Source of the DNA: CAYMYN01 sp964394665
GTDB taxonomy: Bacteria; Planctomycetota; UBA1135; GCA-002686595
NCBI GenBank assembly: GCA_964394665.1
Contig: CAYMYN010000003.1
Span: 62,001 to 126,000, forward strand
Direction: 5' to 3'
Length of the DNA stretch: 64,000 bases
Positions 52,364 through 61,577 of the stretch are shown here, in pieces. A model generated the notes under the pieces. The model was given only the letters and a program-made list of their open reading frames with translations, had not been told where the DNA came from and searched no databases. The position numbers and the translations under genes are program-made. Position 1 is the stretch's first letter, and each line of letters starts with the position of its first letter.

Positions 52364-53938
52364 TCAATGGGCTCCGTGCAGGTGGTGGTGGGATGGTGTG
52401 GGCCTCGGTGTCTCGGAGGGTTTCGGCGCAGGGTCGGGGGGTGACGGATCCTCGCTGGCGATCTCCAGGGGGCCGCCGATCGCGCGCTCGAGCCCCGCGC
52501 GCGCGATCCAGTAGTCGCGCCGGAGCTCGGCGTGGGCGATGCGCGCCCCGTCGAGGGCTCGGCGCGCGGCGAGCAGCTCGAAGGTACCCGCGAGCATGAA
52601 GTCGTAGCGTTCCTGGGTCAGGCGCACGAGCGCCTCCCGGGCGGGCAACCGCACGTCGCGCGCGTGCTCGACGCGCGCGCGCAACGCGCGCAATCGTTCG
52701 CGGGCCTCGCGCACCTGCGAGCGGACCTCGAGCGCGAGGGCGAAGACCCCGTGGTCCGCGCGGGCCAGCTCGGCCGCCAGGTCCGTGCGCCGCGCCGAGC
52801 GTCGGTCGAAGAGGGGGACCTCGAGCGTCAGCTCGGGTCCAACGCTCCACTCACCCTGCTCGCGCTCGGCGTGCACGCCGATCTCGAGCAGGCCCAGGAA
52901 CGACCAGTCGCGCGCGACGCCGAGCTCCGCGGCGGCGAGCTCGGAGCGACGCACCGCCACGGCCAGGTCCAGGCGCTCGTCGAGCGCCCGGCGCTCGAGC
53001 CCGTCGAGGCGCGCCTCGCGGCCGGGGATCGCCGGCAGGGCCTGGGGCAGCGACCAGCTCCCGCCGGGCGCCCACACGCCCAGCGCGCGATGCAGGCGTT
53101 CCTCGGCGGCGACCCGCTCGGCGGCCGCCTCCGCGTGCGCCAGGCGCGCTTCCTCGAAGGCGTCCACCTCGGCGACATAGTCGCGGTCCGACAGGTTGCC
53201 GGCGGCGTGCATGCGACGCGCCAGCTCCGCCGCGACCGAGGAGGCCTCCTCGATGTGCGCGTTGTGCGTCACGACTTCGCGGGCGGCGACGGCCTCGAAG
53301 TAGCGGGTGCGCACCTCGAGCACGAAGTCGGCCAGCGCCGCGGCGACCTCGGTGTGGACGCGCGAGGACTCCGCGCGCGCTAGCTCTGCGCGCGTGGGCA
53401 GCCTCAACGCGGAGAGCAGGTCCTGGACCAGGGTCAGTCCCAGGTTCGACGGCCCATCACCGCCCAGGCCCAGGCCCACGGACAGCTTCGGGTTGGCGAG
53501 CAGACCCGCCTGCCAGGCGCGGGCGCGCGCCGCGTCGAGGCGCTCGAGCTGGGCGCGCACGCGGCGGCTCGTGAGCAGCGCGAGCCGCACGGCGCCGGAC
53601 TCGTCGAGGGGTTCTGCCAGCAGCCGCTCGACCTCGGCCGCGACCGCCGCACCCTGGCGGAGTTCAAGGGCCAGCGCGCCGCCCGTGACCTCGGGATGCA
53701 TGCGCCCGACGTGGGCGGGGGCATGGCCCCGCAGATCGCCGTGGCCGTGGCCCGAACCGGCGTGCTGGGCCCCGGGCAGCTCGAAGAGAGGCGCGAGCGA
53801 GGGCACTTGCGCGGCGGGCGCTTCGGGTGAGGTCTCGGCGCGCAGCGGGTGATCCGCCGGCCAGTCGCGGCCCAGCTCGGGCGCCGCGCAGGAGAGCGGC
53901 AGGAGCGCGCTCCCGACGATCCAGAGTGCGCGCTTCAC
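52364..53938 (-). CDS. TolC-family outer-membrane lipoprotein
   Basis: 524 residues from a GTG at 53938 that overlaps the P-type ATPase stop (GTGA). Lipobox at ALLPLSC (Cys17), as in CusC/OprM-type channels. After a His/Gly-rich linker (AGSGHGHGDLRGHAPAHVGRMH), the long helices of the OEP repeats follow (LARARAWQAGLLANPKLSVGL, TYFEAVAAREVV-like, EVPLFDRRSARR). The last residues are His-rich (HHHLHGAH). TolC proteins form periplasmic-outer-membrane tunnels, normally docked to a membrane-fusion protein. No such partner or RND pump is in this operon. It probably takes part in copper efflux. Confidence 0.88.
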   Translation of the reverse strand: MKRALWIVGSALLPLSCAAPELGRDWPADHPLRAETSPEAPAAQVPSLAPLFELPGAQHAGSGHGHGDLRGHAPAHVGRMHPEVTGGALALELRQGAAVAAEVERLLAEPLDESGAVRLALLTSRRVRAQLERLDAARARAWQAGLLANPKLSVGLGLGGDGPSNLGLTLVQDLLSALRLPTRAELARAESSRVHTEVAAALADFVLEVRTRYFEAVAAREVVTHNAHIEEASSVAAELARRMHAAGNLSDRDYVAEVDAFEEARLAHAEAAAERVAAEERLHRALGVWAPGGSWSLPQALPAIPGREARLDGLERRALDERLDLAVAVRRSELAAAELGVARDWSFLGLLEIGVHAEREQGEWSVGPELTLEVPLFDRRSARRTDLAAELARADHGVFALALEVRSQVREARERLRALRARVEHARDVRLPAREALVRLTQERYDFMLAGTFELLAARRALDGARIAHAELRRDYWIARAGLERAIGGPLEIASEDPSPPDPAPKPSETPRPTPSHHHLHGAH

Positions 53939-56304
53939 GCGCCACGCTCCCCGTCGAGCACGACGCGTTGCAGGCGCAGGGCGTTGAGCAGGACCGAGAT
54001 CGAGCTCAGGGCCATCGCCGCCGCCGCGAGCATCGGGCTCGGCGTCCAGCCCAGGGTCGGGTACAGCGCACCGGCCGCGATCGGCACGCCGAGCGCGTTG
54101 TAGCCGAAGGCGAAGACCAGGTTCTGGCGGATGTTGCGCATCGTCGCGCGCGACAAGCGCCGCGCGCGGGCGATCCCGCGCAGGTCGCCGCGCATCAACG
54201 TCACCGACGCGCTCTGGAGGGCCACGTCGGTGCCCGTGCCCATGGCGATGCCGACCTGGGCCTGGGCCAGGGCGGGCGCGTCGTTCACGCCGTCGCCGGC
54301 CATGGCGACCACGCGACCCGCGCGCTGCAGGCGCTCGACGGCGGCGCGCTTGTGTTCCGGGCGAACACCGGCCTCGAAGCGCTCGATGCCGAGCTCGGCC
54401 GCGACCGCGGCCGCCGTGCGGAACTCGTCACCCGTCAGCATGACCACCTCGACGCCCTCGCGGCGCAGTTGGTCCAGGGCGGCGCGCGCGCCGTCCTTCA
54501 CGCGGTCGACCACGCCCAGGGCGCCGGCCAGGCGGCCGTCGAGGGCCACGAAGACCACGGTTCGGCCTTGGGCGCGCAGCTCGTCGGCGCGGCGCGCGAG
54601 CGCGCTGACGTCGAGGTCGAGTTCACGCATCAGGTCGGCGTTGCCGACGGCGATTTCGCGACCCGAGACGCGCGCGGTCAGCCCCAGGCCGGTGTGGGAC
54701 TCGAACTCGACCACGGGCGCCAACGGCAGGCCGCGTTCGCGCGCCGCGCCCACCAGCGCCGAGGCCAGGGGGTGCTCGCTCGCCTGCTCGGCCGAGGCGG
54801 CCAGACGCAGGAGCTCGTCGCCGTCCTGCCCGTCCAGGGGCAGGATCTCGGCCAGCGTCGGGCGCCCCGCGGTCAGCGTGCCCGTCTTGTCGACCACCAG
54901 GGTGTCCACGCGCTCGAGCGCCTGCAGCGCCTCGGCGTCGCGCACGAGCACCCCCGCCAGCGCTCCGCGCCCGGTGCCGATCAGGATCGAGACCGGCGTG
55001 GCCAGGCCGAGGGCGCACGGGCAGGCGATGATCAGCACCGCCACGGCGCTGACGAGGGCGTGCGCCAGGGCGGGCTCGGGGCCGAGCCACCACCAGGCTC
55101 CGAAGGAGACCGCGGCGACCGCGATCACCGCCGGCACGAACCAGGCGGAGACGCGGTCGACCAGCTTCTGGATCGGGGCGCGGCTGCGCTGCGCGTCCGC
55201 CACCATGCGAACGATGCGTGCCAGCACGGTGTCCTCGCCCACGGCGCGGGCGCGCAGCACGAACGAGCCCGTGCCGTTGACGGTGCCGCCGCTGACGGCC
55301 TCGCCCGCGTGCTTCTCGACCGGCAGGGACTCGCCGCTGAGCATGGACTCGTCCACGCTGCTACGGCCCTCGACGACGACGCCGTCCACCGGCACGCGGC
55401 CCCCGGGGCGCACGCGCAGGAGGTCGCCCGCGCGCACGTCGGCCAGGGGCACCTCACGCTCGAGCCCGCCCGTCTCGACGCGCAGGGCCCGCTCCGGCAC
55501 GAGGGCCATCAGGGCCCGGATGGCACCGGAGGTGCGCTGGCGCGCCTTGAGCTCGAGCACCTGCCCGAGCAGCGCCAGGGTCGTGATCACCGCGGCGGCC
55601 TCGAAGTAGAGCGCCACGCGCCCGTCCCCGCCGCGGAAGCCGGCCGGGAACGCCTGGGGGGCCACGACCGCCGCCACGCTGTAGGCGAACGCGGCGCCCA
55701 CTCCGAGCGCGATCAGGGTGAACATGTTCAGGTGCCGGTGGCGGACCGACTGCACGCCGCGCGCGAAGAAGGGCCACCCGGCCCACAGCACGACCGGCGC
55801 GGCCAGCAGGAGTTCGATCCAGCCGCCGACGCGGCCGTGGGGCAGGACGCGCGAGAGCGGGGGCAGCATCGCGCCCATCGAGAGCACGAAGAGCGGCAGC
55901 GTCAGCGCCGCGGCGACACCCAGGCGGCGCGCCATGTCGCGCAGCTCGCCGTCGTCCTCCCCGGTGCCCGTCGGAACCCTGGGCTCGAGGGCCATGCCGC
56001 ACTTGGGGCAGGCTCCGGGGTGGTCCTGGACGACCTCGGGGTGCATCGGGCAGGTCCACTGCGTGCCCGCGGCCGTCGGGGGCGGCGGCTCGATCGCGGG
56101 TGCGATGTCTAGGTAGCGCAGCGGGTCCTGGCGGAAGCGGTGCGCGCAGTGGGAGCTGCAGAAGGCGTGCTCGACGCCCCCGTGCACGACCACTTCGGCC
56201 GCGTCGGCGCGGGCGATGGACATGCCGCAGACGGGGTCGAGGACGGCCTCGGGCGGGGGCGGGGGGGCGGCGGGGGCGTGGGTCGCCGAATGGAGTTCGC
56301 ACAT
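53935..56304 (-). CDS. Cu+-exporting P1B-type ATPase with YHS and heavy-metal-binding domains
   Basis: 789 residues. An N-terminal YHS domain (DPVCGM at 23-28, with C49 and C53) is followed by a heavy-metal-binding domain (TCPMHPEV...PGACPKCGMAL; about 84-105), a further common addition in copper pumps. Then eight membrane helices with the CPC metal site at 428-430 (IIACPCALGLATP), phosphorylation Asp472 (DKTGTLT), HP motif (SEHPLA) and GDGVNDAPALAQA. In the last helices FGYN and MALSS mark the Cu+ P1B-1 class. It exports cytoplasmic copper(I). It leads the ATPase-TolC-oxidase operon, 81 bases after the cysteine-rich sigma factor gene. Confidence 0.95.
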   Translation of the reverse strand: MCELHSATHAPAAPPPPPEAVLDPVCGMSIARADAAEVVVHGGVEHAFCSSHCAHRFRQDPLRYLDIAPAIEPPPPTAAGTQWTCPMHPEVVQDHPGACPKCGMALEPRVPTGTGEDDGELRDMARRLGVAAALTLPLFVLSMGAMLPPLSRVLPHGRVGGWIELLLAAPVVLWAGWPFFARGVQSVRHRHLNMFTLIALGVGAAFAYSVAAVVAPQAFPAGFRGGDGRVALYFEAAAVITTLALLGQVLELKARQRTSGAIRALMALVPERALRVETGGLEREVPLADVRAGDLLRVRPGGRVPVDGVVVEGRSSVDESMLSGESLPVEKHAGEAVSGGTVNGTGSFVLRARAVGEDTVLARIVRMVADAQRSRAPIQKLVDRVSAWFVPAVIAVAAVSFGAWWWLGPEPALAHALVSAVAVLIIACPCALGLATPVSILIGTGRGALAGVLVRDAEALQALERVDTLVVDKTGTLTAGRPTLAEILPLDGQDGDELLRLAASAEQASEHPLASALVGAARERGLPLAPVVEFESHTGLGLTARVSGREIAVGNADLMRELDLDVSALARRADELRAQGRTVVFVALDGRLAGALGVVDRVKDGARAALDQLRREGVEVVMLTGDEFRTAAAVAAELGIERFEAGVRPEHKRAAVERLQRAGRVVAMAGDGVNDAPALAQAQVGIAMGTGTDVALQSASVTLMRGDLRGIARARRLSRATMRNIRQNLVFAFGYNALGVPIAAGALYPTLGWTPSPMLAAAAMALSSISVLLNALRLQRVVLDGERGA

Positions 56305-56385
56305 GTCAGGGCTCCTGGGTCGGGGGCGGGCCGACGGCCGATCGGCCGGGCCCTCGGGAGCGCTGACGGAAGCCGCCCGGGATCC

Positions 56386-56970
56386 TTACACCTGTGGGCA
56401 GCCGCCCCCGCCGCAGGAGCAGTCCAGGCAGCCGTGGGTGGCGCAGGTGCCGCAGGAGCGCTGGACCTCGCGCAGCAGGGCCTTGCGGGCGCGGTGCAGG
56501 CGCACCCCGGCGTTGTTGGCGCTGACGCCGAGCGCCTCGGCGGCCCCCACGACCGCCTGACCCTCGAGGTCGACCCGCCGCAGGAGCTCGGCGTACTCGG
56601 GCTTGAGCGTCGGGAGCAGGTCCCGGACGCAGCGGCAGATCTCCCCGTGCAGCTCCGGATCCTCTTCGTGCAGGGCGCGCTCGACCTCGGCGCGCCGCTC
56701 GAGGGCGCGGGCGCGGGAGGCCTCCGAGCGTTGCCGGTCGATCGAGGCGTTGCGCAGCAAGCGGTAGAGCCAGGCGACCGTCGACTCCCCGTCGCGCGGC
56801 TCCGCGCCGCGCTCGAGCAGCTTCACGAACGCGGTCTGCAGCAGGTCCTCGGCCTCGGCCCGGCTGCCCGTGCGGCGCTCGAGGAAGTCGAGGAAGCGTC
56901 GGTGGTTCTCGACCAGAGCTCGGACGACAGGTGACTCGGGCTCCACGGCGCTGCGACTCCCACGGTGCAT
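56386..56970 (-). CDS. CorE-like ECF sigma factor with cysteine-rich tail (ECF44-type)
   Basis: 194 residues from the ATG at 56970. Sigma region 2 (about 20-85: LVENHRRFLDFLERRTGSRAEAEDLLQTAFVKLLE ... WLYRLLRNASIDRQR) and region 4 (about 120-168: LRRVDLEGQAVVGAAEALGVSANNAGVRLHRARKAL). The C-terminal tail has six cysteines and one histidine (C173, C176, H179, C181, C184, C186, C191). Such a tail defines CorE of Myxococcus xanthus, whose cysteine-rich domain senses copper and switches the sigma factor without an anti-sigma factor. Here the gene directly precedes a copper ATPase, TolC and multicopper oxidase, the same kind of target genes. Metal specificity is inferred. Confidence 0.87.
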   Translation of the reverse strand: MHRGSRSAVEPESPVVRALVENHRRFLDFLERRTGSRAEAEDLLQTAFVKLLERGAEPRDGESTVAWLYRLLRNASIDRQRSEASRARALERRAEVERALHEEDPELHGEICRCVRDLLPTLKPEYAELLRRVDLEGQAVVGAAEALGVSANNAGVRLHRARKALLREVQRSCGTCATHGCLDCSCGGGGCPQV

Positions 56971-57067
56971 CGGAGGGCCCCCCGGGACCCTCGGTCGCTC
57001 CCATCCGACCACGCGCGGCCCCCGCCGTCCACGGCCCCGGCCAGGGCCGCCCCCCGCGGCCGGGGCG

Positions 57068-59791
57068 TCAGGCGAGCTGCTCGTGGGCGGCTTCGATGCG
57101 GACGGCGCAGACCTTGAGCTCGGCGGTGTCGGTCTGGGGGTCGTAGCCCGAGCCGGTGAGGGCGTTGATGGGGACGGCGCTGAAGGAGAAGGAGCAGAAC
57201 ACCGTGCCGCGCGGGGACTGGGTCGTGGCCTGGACCTTGACCAGGACCTCGCCGCGGCGGCTGGAGAGGACGGCCAGGCCGCCGTCGGTCAGGCCCCAGG
57301 CTTCGACGTCGGCGGGGTGCACCTCGACCAGCTCCTCGGGAACCAGGTAGTCCGAGCCGGGGGAGCGGCCGGTCATGGTGCGCGTGTGGTAGTGGGCGAG
57401 GCGCCGGCCGGTGGTGAGCCAGACGGGGTAGTCCGCGTCGACGACCTCGGCGGGATCGCGGTACTCGAGCAGCTTGAAGAGGCCGCGGCCGCGGGGGAAC
57501 TCGCCGACGTGCAGGATCGGCGTGCCGGGGTGGTCCTTGTCGGGCACCGGCCAGTGGTAGCGGCCCTCGTCGATGCGCTGCCAGTCGAGGCCCTTGTAGA
57601 TCGGTGAGAGCGAGCAGAGCTCGTCGAAGACCTGGTTGGGGCCGGTGTAGTCGAAGCCCGGGAGGCCCATGCGGCGCGCGAGCTGGGAGAGGATCCACCA
57701 GTCGGGACGCGCCTCGCCCTGCGGGGGCACCGCGGCGCGCACGCGCTGCACGCGGCGCTCGGTGTTGGTGAAGGTGCCGTCGACCTCGGCCCAGGCGGCG
57801 GCGGGCAGGACGACGTCGGCGAGCTCGGCGGTCTCGGTGCGGAAGACGTCGATCACCACCAGGTGCTCGAGGCTCTCGAGGGCGTGGCGGCAGTGGGCCA
57901 CGTCGGGGTCGGAGACGAGCGTGTTCTCGCCGCAGATCAGCATGCCGTGGATCGATTCGCCGGCGTTGGCGAGGGCCCACACTTTGGTGGGGCCCTTTTC
58001 GAGGTCCACGCGCACGCCCCAGGCGCGCTCGAACTTCGCTTGGTTCTCGGGGTTGGTCACGGGCTGGAAGCCCGGGTAGTTGTTCGGGATCGCGCCGCAA
58101 TCGCCGGCGCCCTGGATGTTGTTCTGGCCGCGCATCGGGTTGATGCCGGTGCCCTCGCGGCCGAGGTTGCCGGTCATCAGGGCCAGGTTGCACAGGCTCT
58201 GCACGTTGTCGACGCCGCAGATGTGCTCGGTGATGCCGAGGGTGTAGTAGATGGCGCCACGCTCGGCGCGGCCGTAGAGCAGGGCCGCGGCCTCGATGTC
58301 GCGGGCCGGCACGCCGGTGATGCCCTCGGCCCACTCGGGCGTGAACTTGCCGATGTGCTCGAGGAAGCGCTCGCCGTCCTCGGTGCGCGCCGCCATGAAG
58401 GCGGCGTCGACCAGGCCCTCGCGGGCGATGACGTGCGCCATGGCGCCCAGCAACGCGACGTCCGAACCCACCCGGATGGGCAGATAGAGGTCCGCGCGCC
58501 GGGCGAGGGGGATGCGGCGCGGGTCGGCCACGATCAGCTTGGCCCCGCGCCGCATGGCCTTCTTGAGGCGCGTCGCGGCCACGGGGTGGGCCTCGGTCAT
58601 GTTGGTCCCGATGCAGAAGATCACATCGGGCTTCTCCATGTCCGCCAGCGGGTTCGACATCGCCCCGCGACCCAGTGTGGCGGCCAGACCGGCCACCGTG
58701 GGGCTGTGTCAGGCACGGCTACAGTTGTCGACGTGGTTGCTCATGAAGCCCACGCGGACGAACTTCTGCGCCAGGTAGGCCGACTCGTGGGGCGCGCGCC
58801 CCGAGGCGACGGCATACACCGCGTGCCGGCCGTGTTTCTTGCGCACGGCGAGGAAACCCAGCGCGGCTCGCTCGAGGGCTTCGTCCCAGCTCGCCTCCAC
58901 CAGCTCTCCGTCGCGGCGCACCAACGGCGTCTTCAAGCGCTCGGGGTGCTGGACCCACTGCCAACTGAACTGGCCCTTGACGCACAGCGCGCCCTCGTTC
59001 GCCGGGCCGTCCATCGCGGGCTGCACGCCGACCAGGGTGGTGCCCTTGGTGAGCAGATCGACCGAGCAGCCGACCCCGCAGTAGGGGCAGATCGTGCGCG
59101 TCTTCTCGATCGGGCCCGGGGTCGCCGCGTGACGCAGGGCCTGGCGGTCGGCGAGGGCGCCGGTGGGGCAGGTCTGCACGCACTGGCCGCAGAAGGTGCA
59201 CTCCGAGCCCTTGAGGGGCCCGTCGAACTCGGTGGTGATCTGGGTGTGGAAGCCGCGGTTCGCGACGCTGATGGCGTAGTCGCCCTCCTGCTCGGCGCAC
59301 ACCCGCACGCAGCGGTAGCACGAGATGCAGTGGTCGTAGTCGCGCAGGATCATGGGGTTCGGGTCGTCGAGCTTCGAGCGACCCGAGTGCGCGCCCTGGA
59401 AGCGCGAACCGTCGGCGCCGTAGCGCACCGCCAGGTGGGAGAGCTCCTGGGAGGCGCGGCCGCGCAGGGGGTCGATGGAGACGCCGCGCGGGTTCTCCGA
59501 GACCACCAGCTCCATCAGCGTCTTGCGGTGGCGCTCGAGGGCCTCGGTGCGCGTGCGCACCGTCATCCCGGCCGTCGCGCGCGTCGTGCAGGAAGCGACG
59601 GGGTTGCGCTGGCCCTCGATCTCGACCACGCACAGGCGGCAGGCGCCGAAGGGCTCCAGGCGCGGGTCGTAGCACAGGGTCGGCACCTCGCGCCGGTGGC
59701 GTTCCGTCACCTGGTACAGGGTCTCGCCCTCGCTGAACTCGACCGCCTGACCGTCGAGCACCAGGGTCGGCTGCGTGTCGAGGTTCTTCAT
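57068..59791 (-). CDS. fdhF: Selenocysteine-containing formate dehydrogenase, catalytic subunit
   Basis: 907 residues read from the ATG at 59791 through an in-frame UGA (58711-58709) taken as Sec361. Order: [2Fe-2S] domain (C40, C51, C54, C68), two [4Fe-4S] clusters (C155/158/161/165 and C198/201/204/208), the Mo/W-bisMGD head cluster (C235/238/242/270), then the active-site block NCSRA-U-HSPTVAG, in line with VDCCARV-U-HGPSVAG of E. coli FdhF. The second half has FCIGTNMTEAHP, ANAGESIHGM and a C-terminal molybdopterin-binding barrel. It oxidises formate to CO2, or the reverse, and passes electrons to the NuoEF-like subunit, whose stop overlaps this start (ATGA). A SECIS hairpin follows the UGA. 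It requires SelA/B/C encoded elsewhere. Confidence 0.95.
58679..58711 (-). promoter_or_regulatory. UGA codon with bacterial SECIS hairpin in fdhF
   Basis: The UGA is followed by 11 bases and then a hairpin: GGUGGCC, loop GGUCU, GGCCGCC (58697-58679), a 7-bp stem with one U-G pair. The GGUCU loop and the 11-base spacing match the SelB-binding element of E. coli fdhF as I remember it. It recodes UGA as selenocysteine. Confidence 0.93.
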
Positions 59792-61476
59792 CGCGCGCGT
59801 CCTTCGAGCGATCGCTCGACCGCCTGCGGAAAACTCTTCAAGAGGCTCTGGGTGACGAGGGGCGCGGCGATGCCCAGACCACAGGCGCTGAGGGCCGCCA
59901 TGGTCTGGCCGATGTCCGCCACCTCGCGTTTCCATTCGGCGGCGTCCGACGGCCCGGCGCCCTCGAGGCGTTCGACCAGGCGTTGGGTGCCGATACGGCA
60001 GGGGAAGCACTTCCCGCAGGATTCGTGGGCGAAGAAGCGCATCGCTTGGCGCGCGACCTCGACCATGTCGCGGGAGTCGTCGAAGACCATCACGCCCCCC
60101 GCGCCGAGGAACGAGCCGCGCCCGCGCAGGCTGGGCTCGTCGAGGGTGGTGTCGAAGTCGTTCTGCCCAAGGAAACCTCCCGAGAGGCCCGCCATCGTGA
60201 CGGCTTGGAAGCGCCGGCCGGGGCGCGGACCGCCGGCCCACTCGTCCAGCAGGGTGCGCAGGGGCAGGCCGATCGGCACCTCGTAGTTGCCCGGCCGGCG
60301 CACGTCGCCCGAGAGGCTGATGAGCTTGGTGCCCTTGTGCGGCGCGATGCCGAGGCTCGCGTACCAGTCCGCCCCGCGTGCGAGGATCGGGGGCACCGAG
60401 GCGAGCGTCTCGACGTTGTTCACCGCCGTCGGCCTGTCCTCGAAGCCGTGGGTCACGGGATAGGGCGGGCGGTTGCGCGGGAAGGGGTGCTTGCCCTCGA
60501 GGCTGTTCAGCAGGGACGTCTCCTCGCCGCAGATGTAGGCGCCCGCGCCGCGGCGCAGGTAGAGCTCGAAGGAGAGCTCGCTGCCCAGCACGCGTGGCCC
60601 CAGGAGCCCGGCGGCGCGCGCCTCGGCCAACGCGCGCTCGAGGATGCGCTGGGTGTGGGGGTACTCGTAGCGCAGGTACAGGAAGCCGCGCGTGGCCCCG
60701 GTGGCGTGGGCGGCGATCAGCATGCCCTCGATCACCGCGTGCGGATCGTGGTCGAGCAACGCGCGATCCTTGAAGCACCCCGGTTCCCCCTCGTCGGCGT
60801 TGCAGACGATGGTCTTGGGGCCGCCGGCGGCCTCGCGCACCGCGCGCCACTTGCGGGCCGTCGGGAAACCGGCGCCGCCGCGCCCGGCGAGGCCGCTCCG
60901 CTCGAGCTCGTCGAGCACCGCCTCGGGGGAGAGCTCGCTCAGCGCCTTCTCGAGCCCGCGGTAGCCCCCCGTGCGCCGATACCCCTCGATCCCGGCCCGA
61001 CCCGGCTCGCGCAGGTGGGCGAAGCAGCACTCCTCCACGCCCCCGGGGTTCGGGGGCGGCAGCGGGGTGGGACGATCCGCGAGCCCCAGGCCGGGGGTAC
61101 CGACGAGGTAGGCGTCGCCGACGAGGACCGGGATCGGCTCGTCGCAGCGGCCGGCGCAGGGCATGGGCGTCGCGCCCTGGGGCGCGAGTTCGTCGAGCAG
61201 CGCGTCGCAGCCCGCCAGCTTGCACACCGGCCCGTCGCACACCCGCGGCCGGTCCTTGCCCCCGGGCTGGCGCGAGAAGTGGTGGTAGAAGGTGACCGTG
61301 CCGTAGAGGTCGGCGAGCGGGATGCGCAGGCCCTCGGACACGGCCCGCAGGGCTCCCTCGGAGAGATGCCCGTCCCGGTCGTGGAAGGCGTGCAGGAGCG
61401 GCAGCAGGGGCGCGGGCTCCGCCCTCCATCGCTCGATCAGTTGCCCGTCGCTGGGTGCGCTCGCGGGGTGGCTCAT
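59788..61476 (-). CDS. Fused NuoE-NuoF-like NAD(H)-binding subunit of the formate dehydrogenase
   Basis: 562 residues from the ATG at 61476. Residues about 1-130 are a NuoE-like thioredoxin-fold [2Fe-2S] domain (CDGPVCKLAGC and CAGRCDEP supply the four Cys). Residues about 165-560 are NuoF-like: GRGGAGFPTARKW (NADH/FMN site), NADEGEPGCFKDR, YICGEETSLLNSLEGK, and the [4Fe-4S] motif ESCGKCFPCRIGT. With fdhF downstream (ATGA overlap) it makes an NAD+-linked formate dehydrogenase module. The NuoE domain is at the N-terminus and a separate NuoE gene is absent. Soluble, cytoplasmic. Confidence 0.93.
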   Translation of the reverse strand: MSHPASAPSDGQLIERWRAEPAPLLPLLHAFHDRDGHLSEGALRAVSEGLRIPLADLYGTVTFYHHFSRQPGGKDRPRVCDGPVCKLAGCDALLDELAPQGATPMPCAGRCDEPIPVLVGDAYLVGTPGLGLADRPTPLPPPNPGGVEECCFAHLREPGRAGIEGYRRTGGYRGLEKALSELSPEAVLDELERSGLAGRGGAGFPTARKWRAVREAAGGPKTIVCNADEGEPGCFKDRALLDHDPHAVIEGMLIAAHATGATRGFLYLRYEYPHTQRILERALAEARAAGLLGPRVLGSELSFELYLRRGAGAYICGEETSLLNSLEGKHPFPRNRPPYPVTHGFEDRPTAVNNVETLASVPPILARGADWYASLGIAPHKGTKLISLSGDVRRPGNYEVPIGLPLRTLLDEWAGGPRPGRRFQAVTMAGLSGGFLGQNDFDTTLDEPSLRGRGSFLGAGGVMVFDDSRDMVEVARQAMRFFAHESCGKCFPCRIGTQRLVERLEGAGPSDAAEWKREVADIGQTMAALSACGLGIAAPLVTQSLLKSFPQAVERSLEGRAR

Positions 61477-61577
61477 GCCGGCCGCAGTGTAGCCGACCTG
61501 CCCCCGGGGCCGCCGGAGGTCGGTGACGGCCGCGCTGGCGACCCGGCGCCGATCCGCGCCCCAGGGAGGGTCGTCGT

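Noticed and set aside
53827..56112. A 761-codon plus-strand frame opposite the copper ATPase
   Set aside because: Antisense shadow; no fold or motif, and the minus strand carries CPC and DKTGT.
58709..58711. Frameshift or nonsense mutation splitting fdhF
   Set aside because: The stop is UGA exactly at the Sec position, the frame is kept on both sides, and a SECIS hairpin follows.
57863..60286. An 807-codon plus-strand frame opposite fdhF and the NuoEF fusion
   Set aside because: Antisense shadow caused by strong third-position GC bias; no family resemblance.
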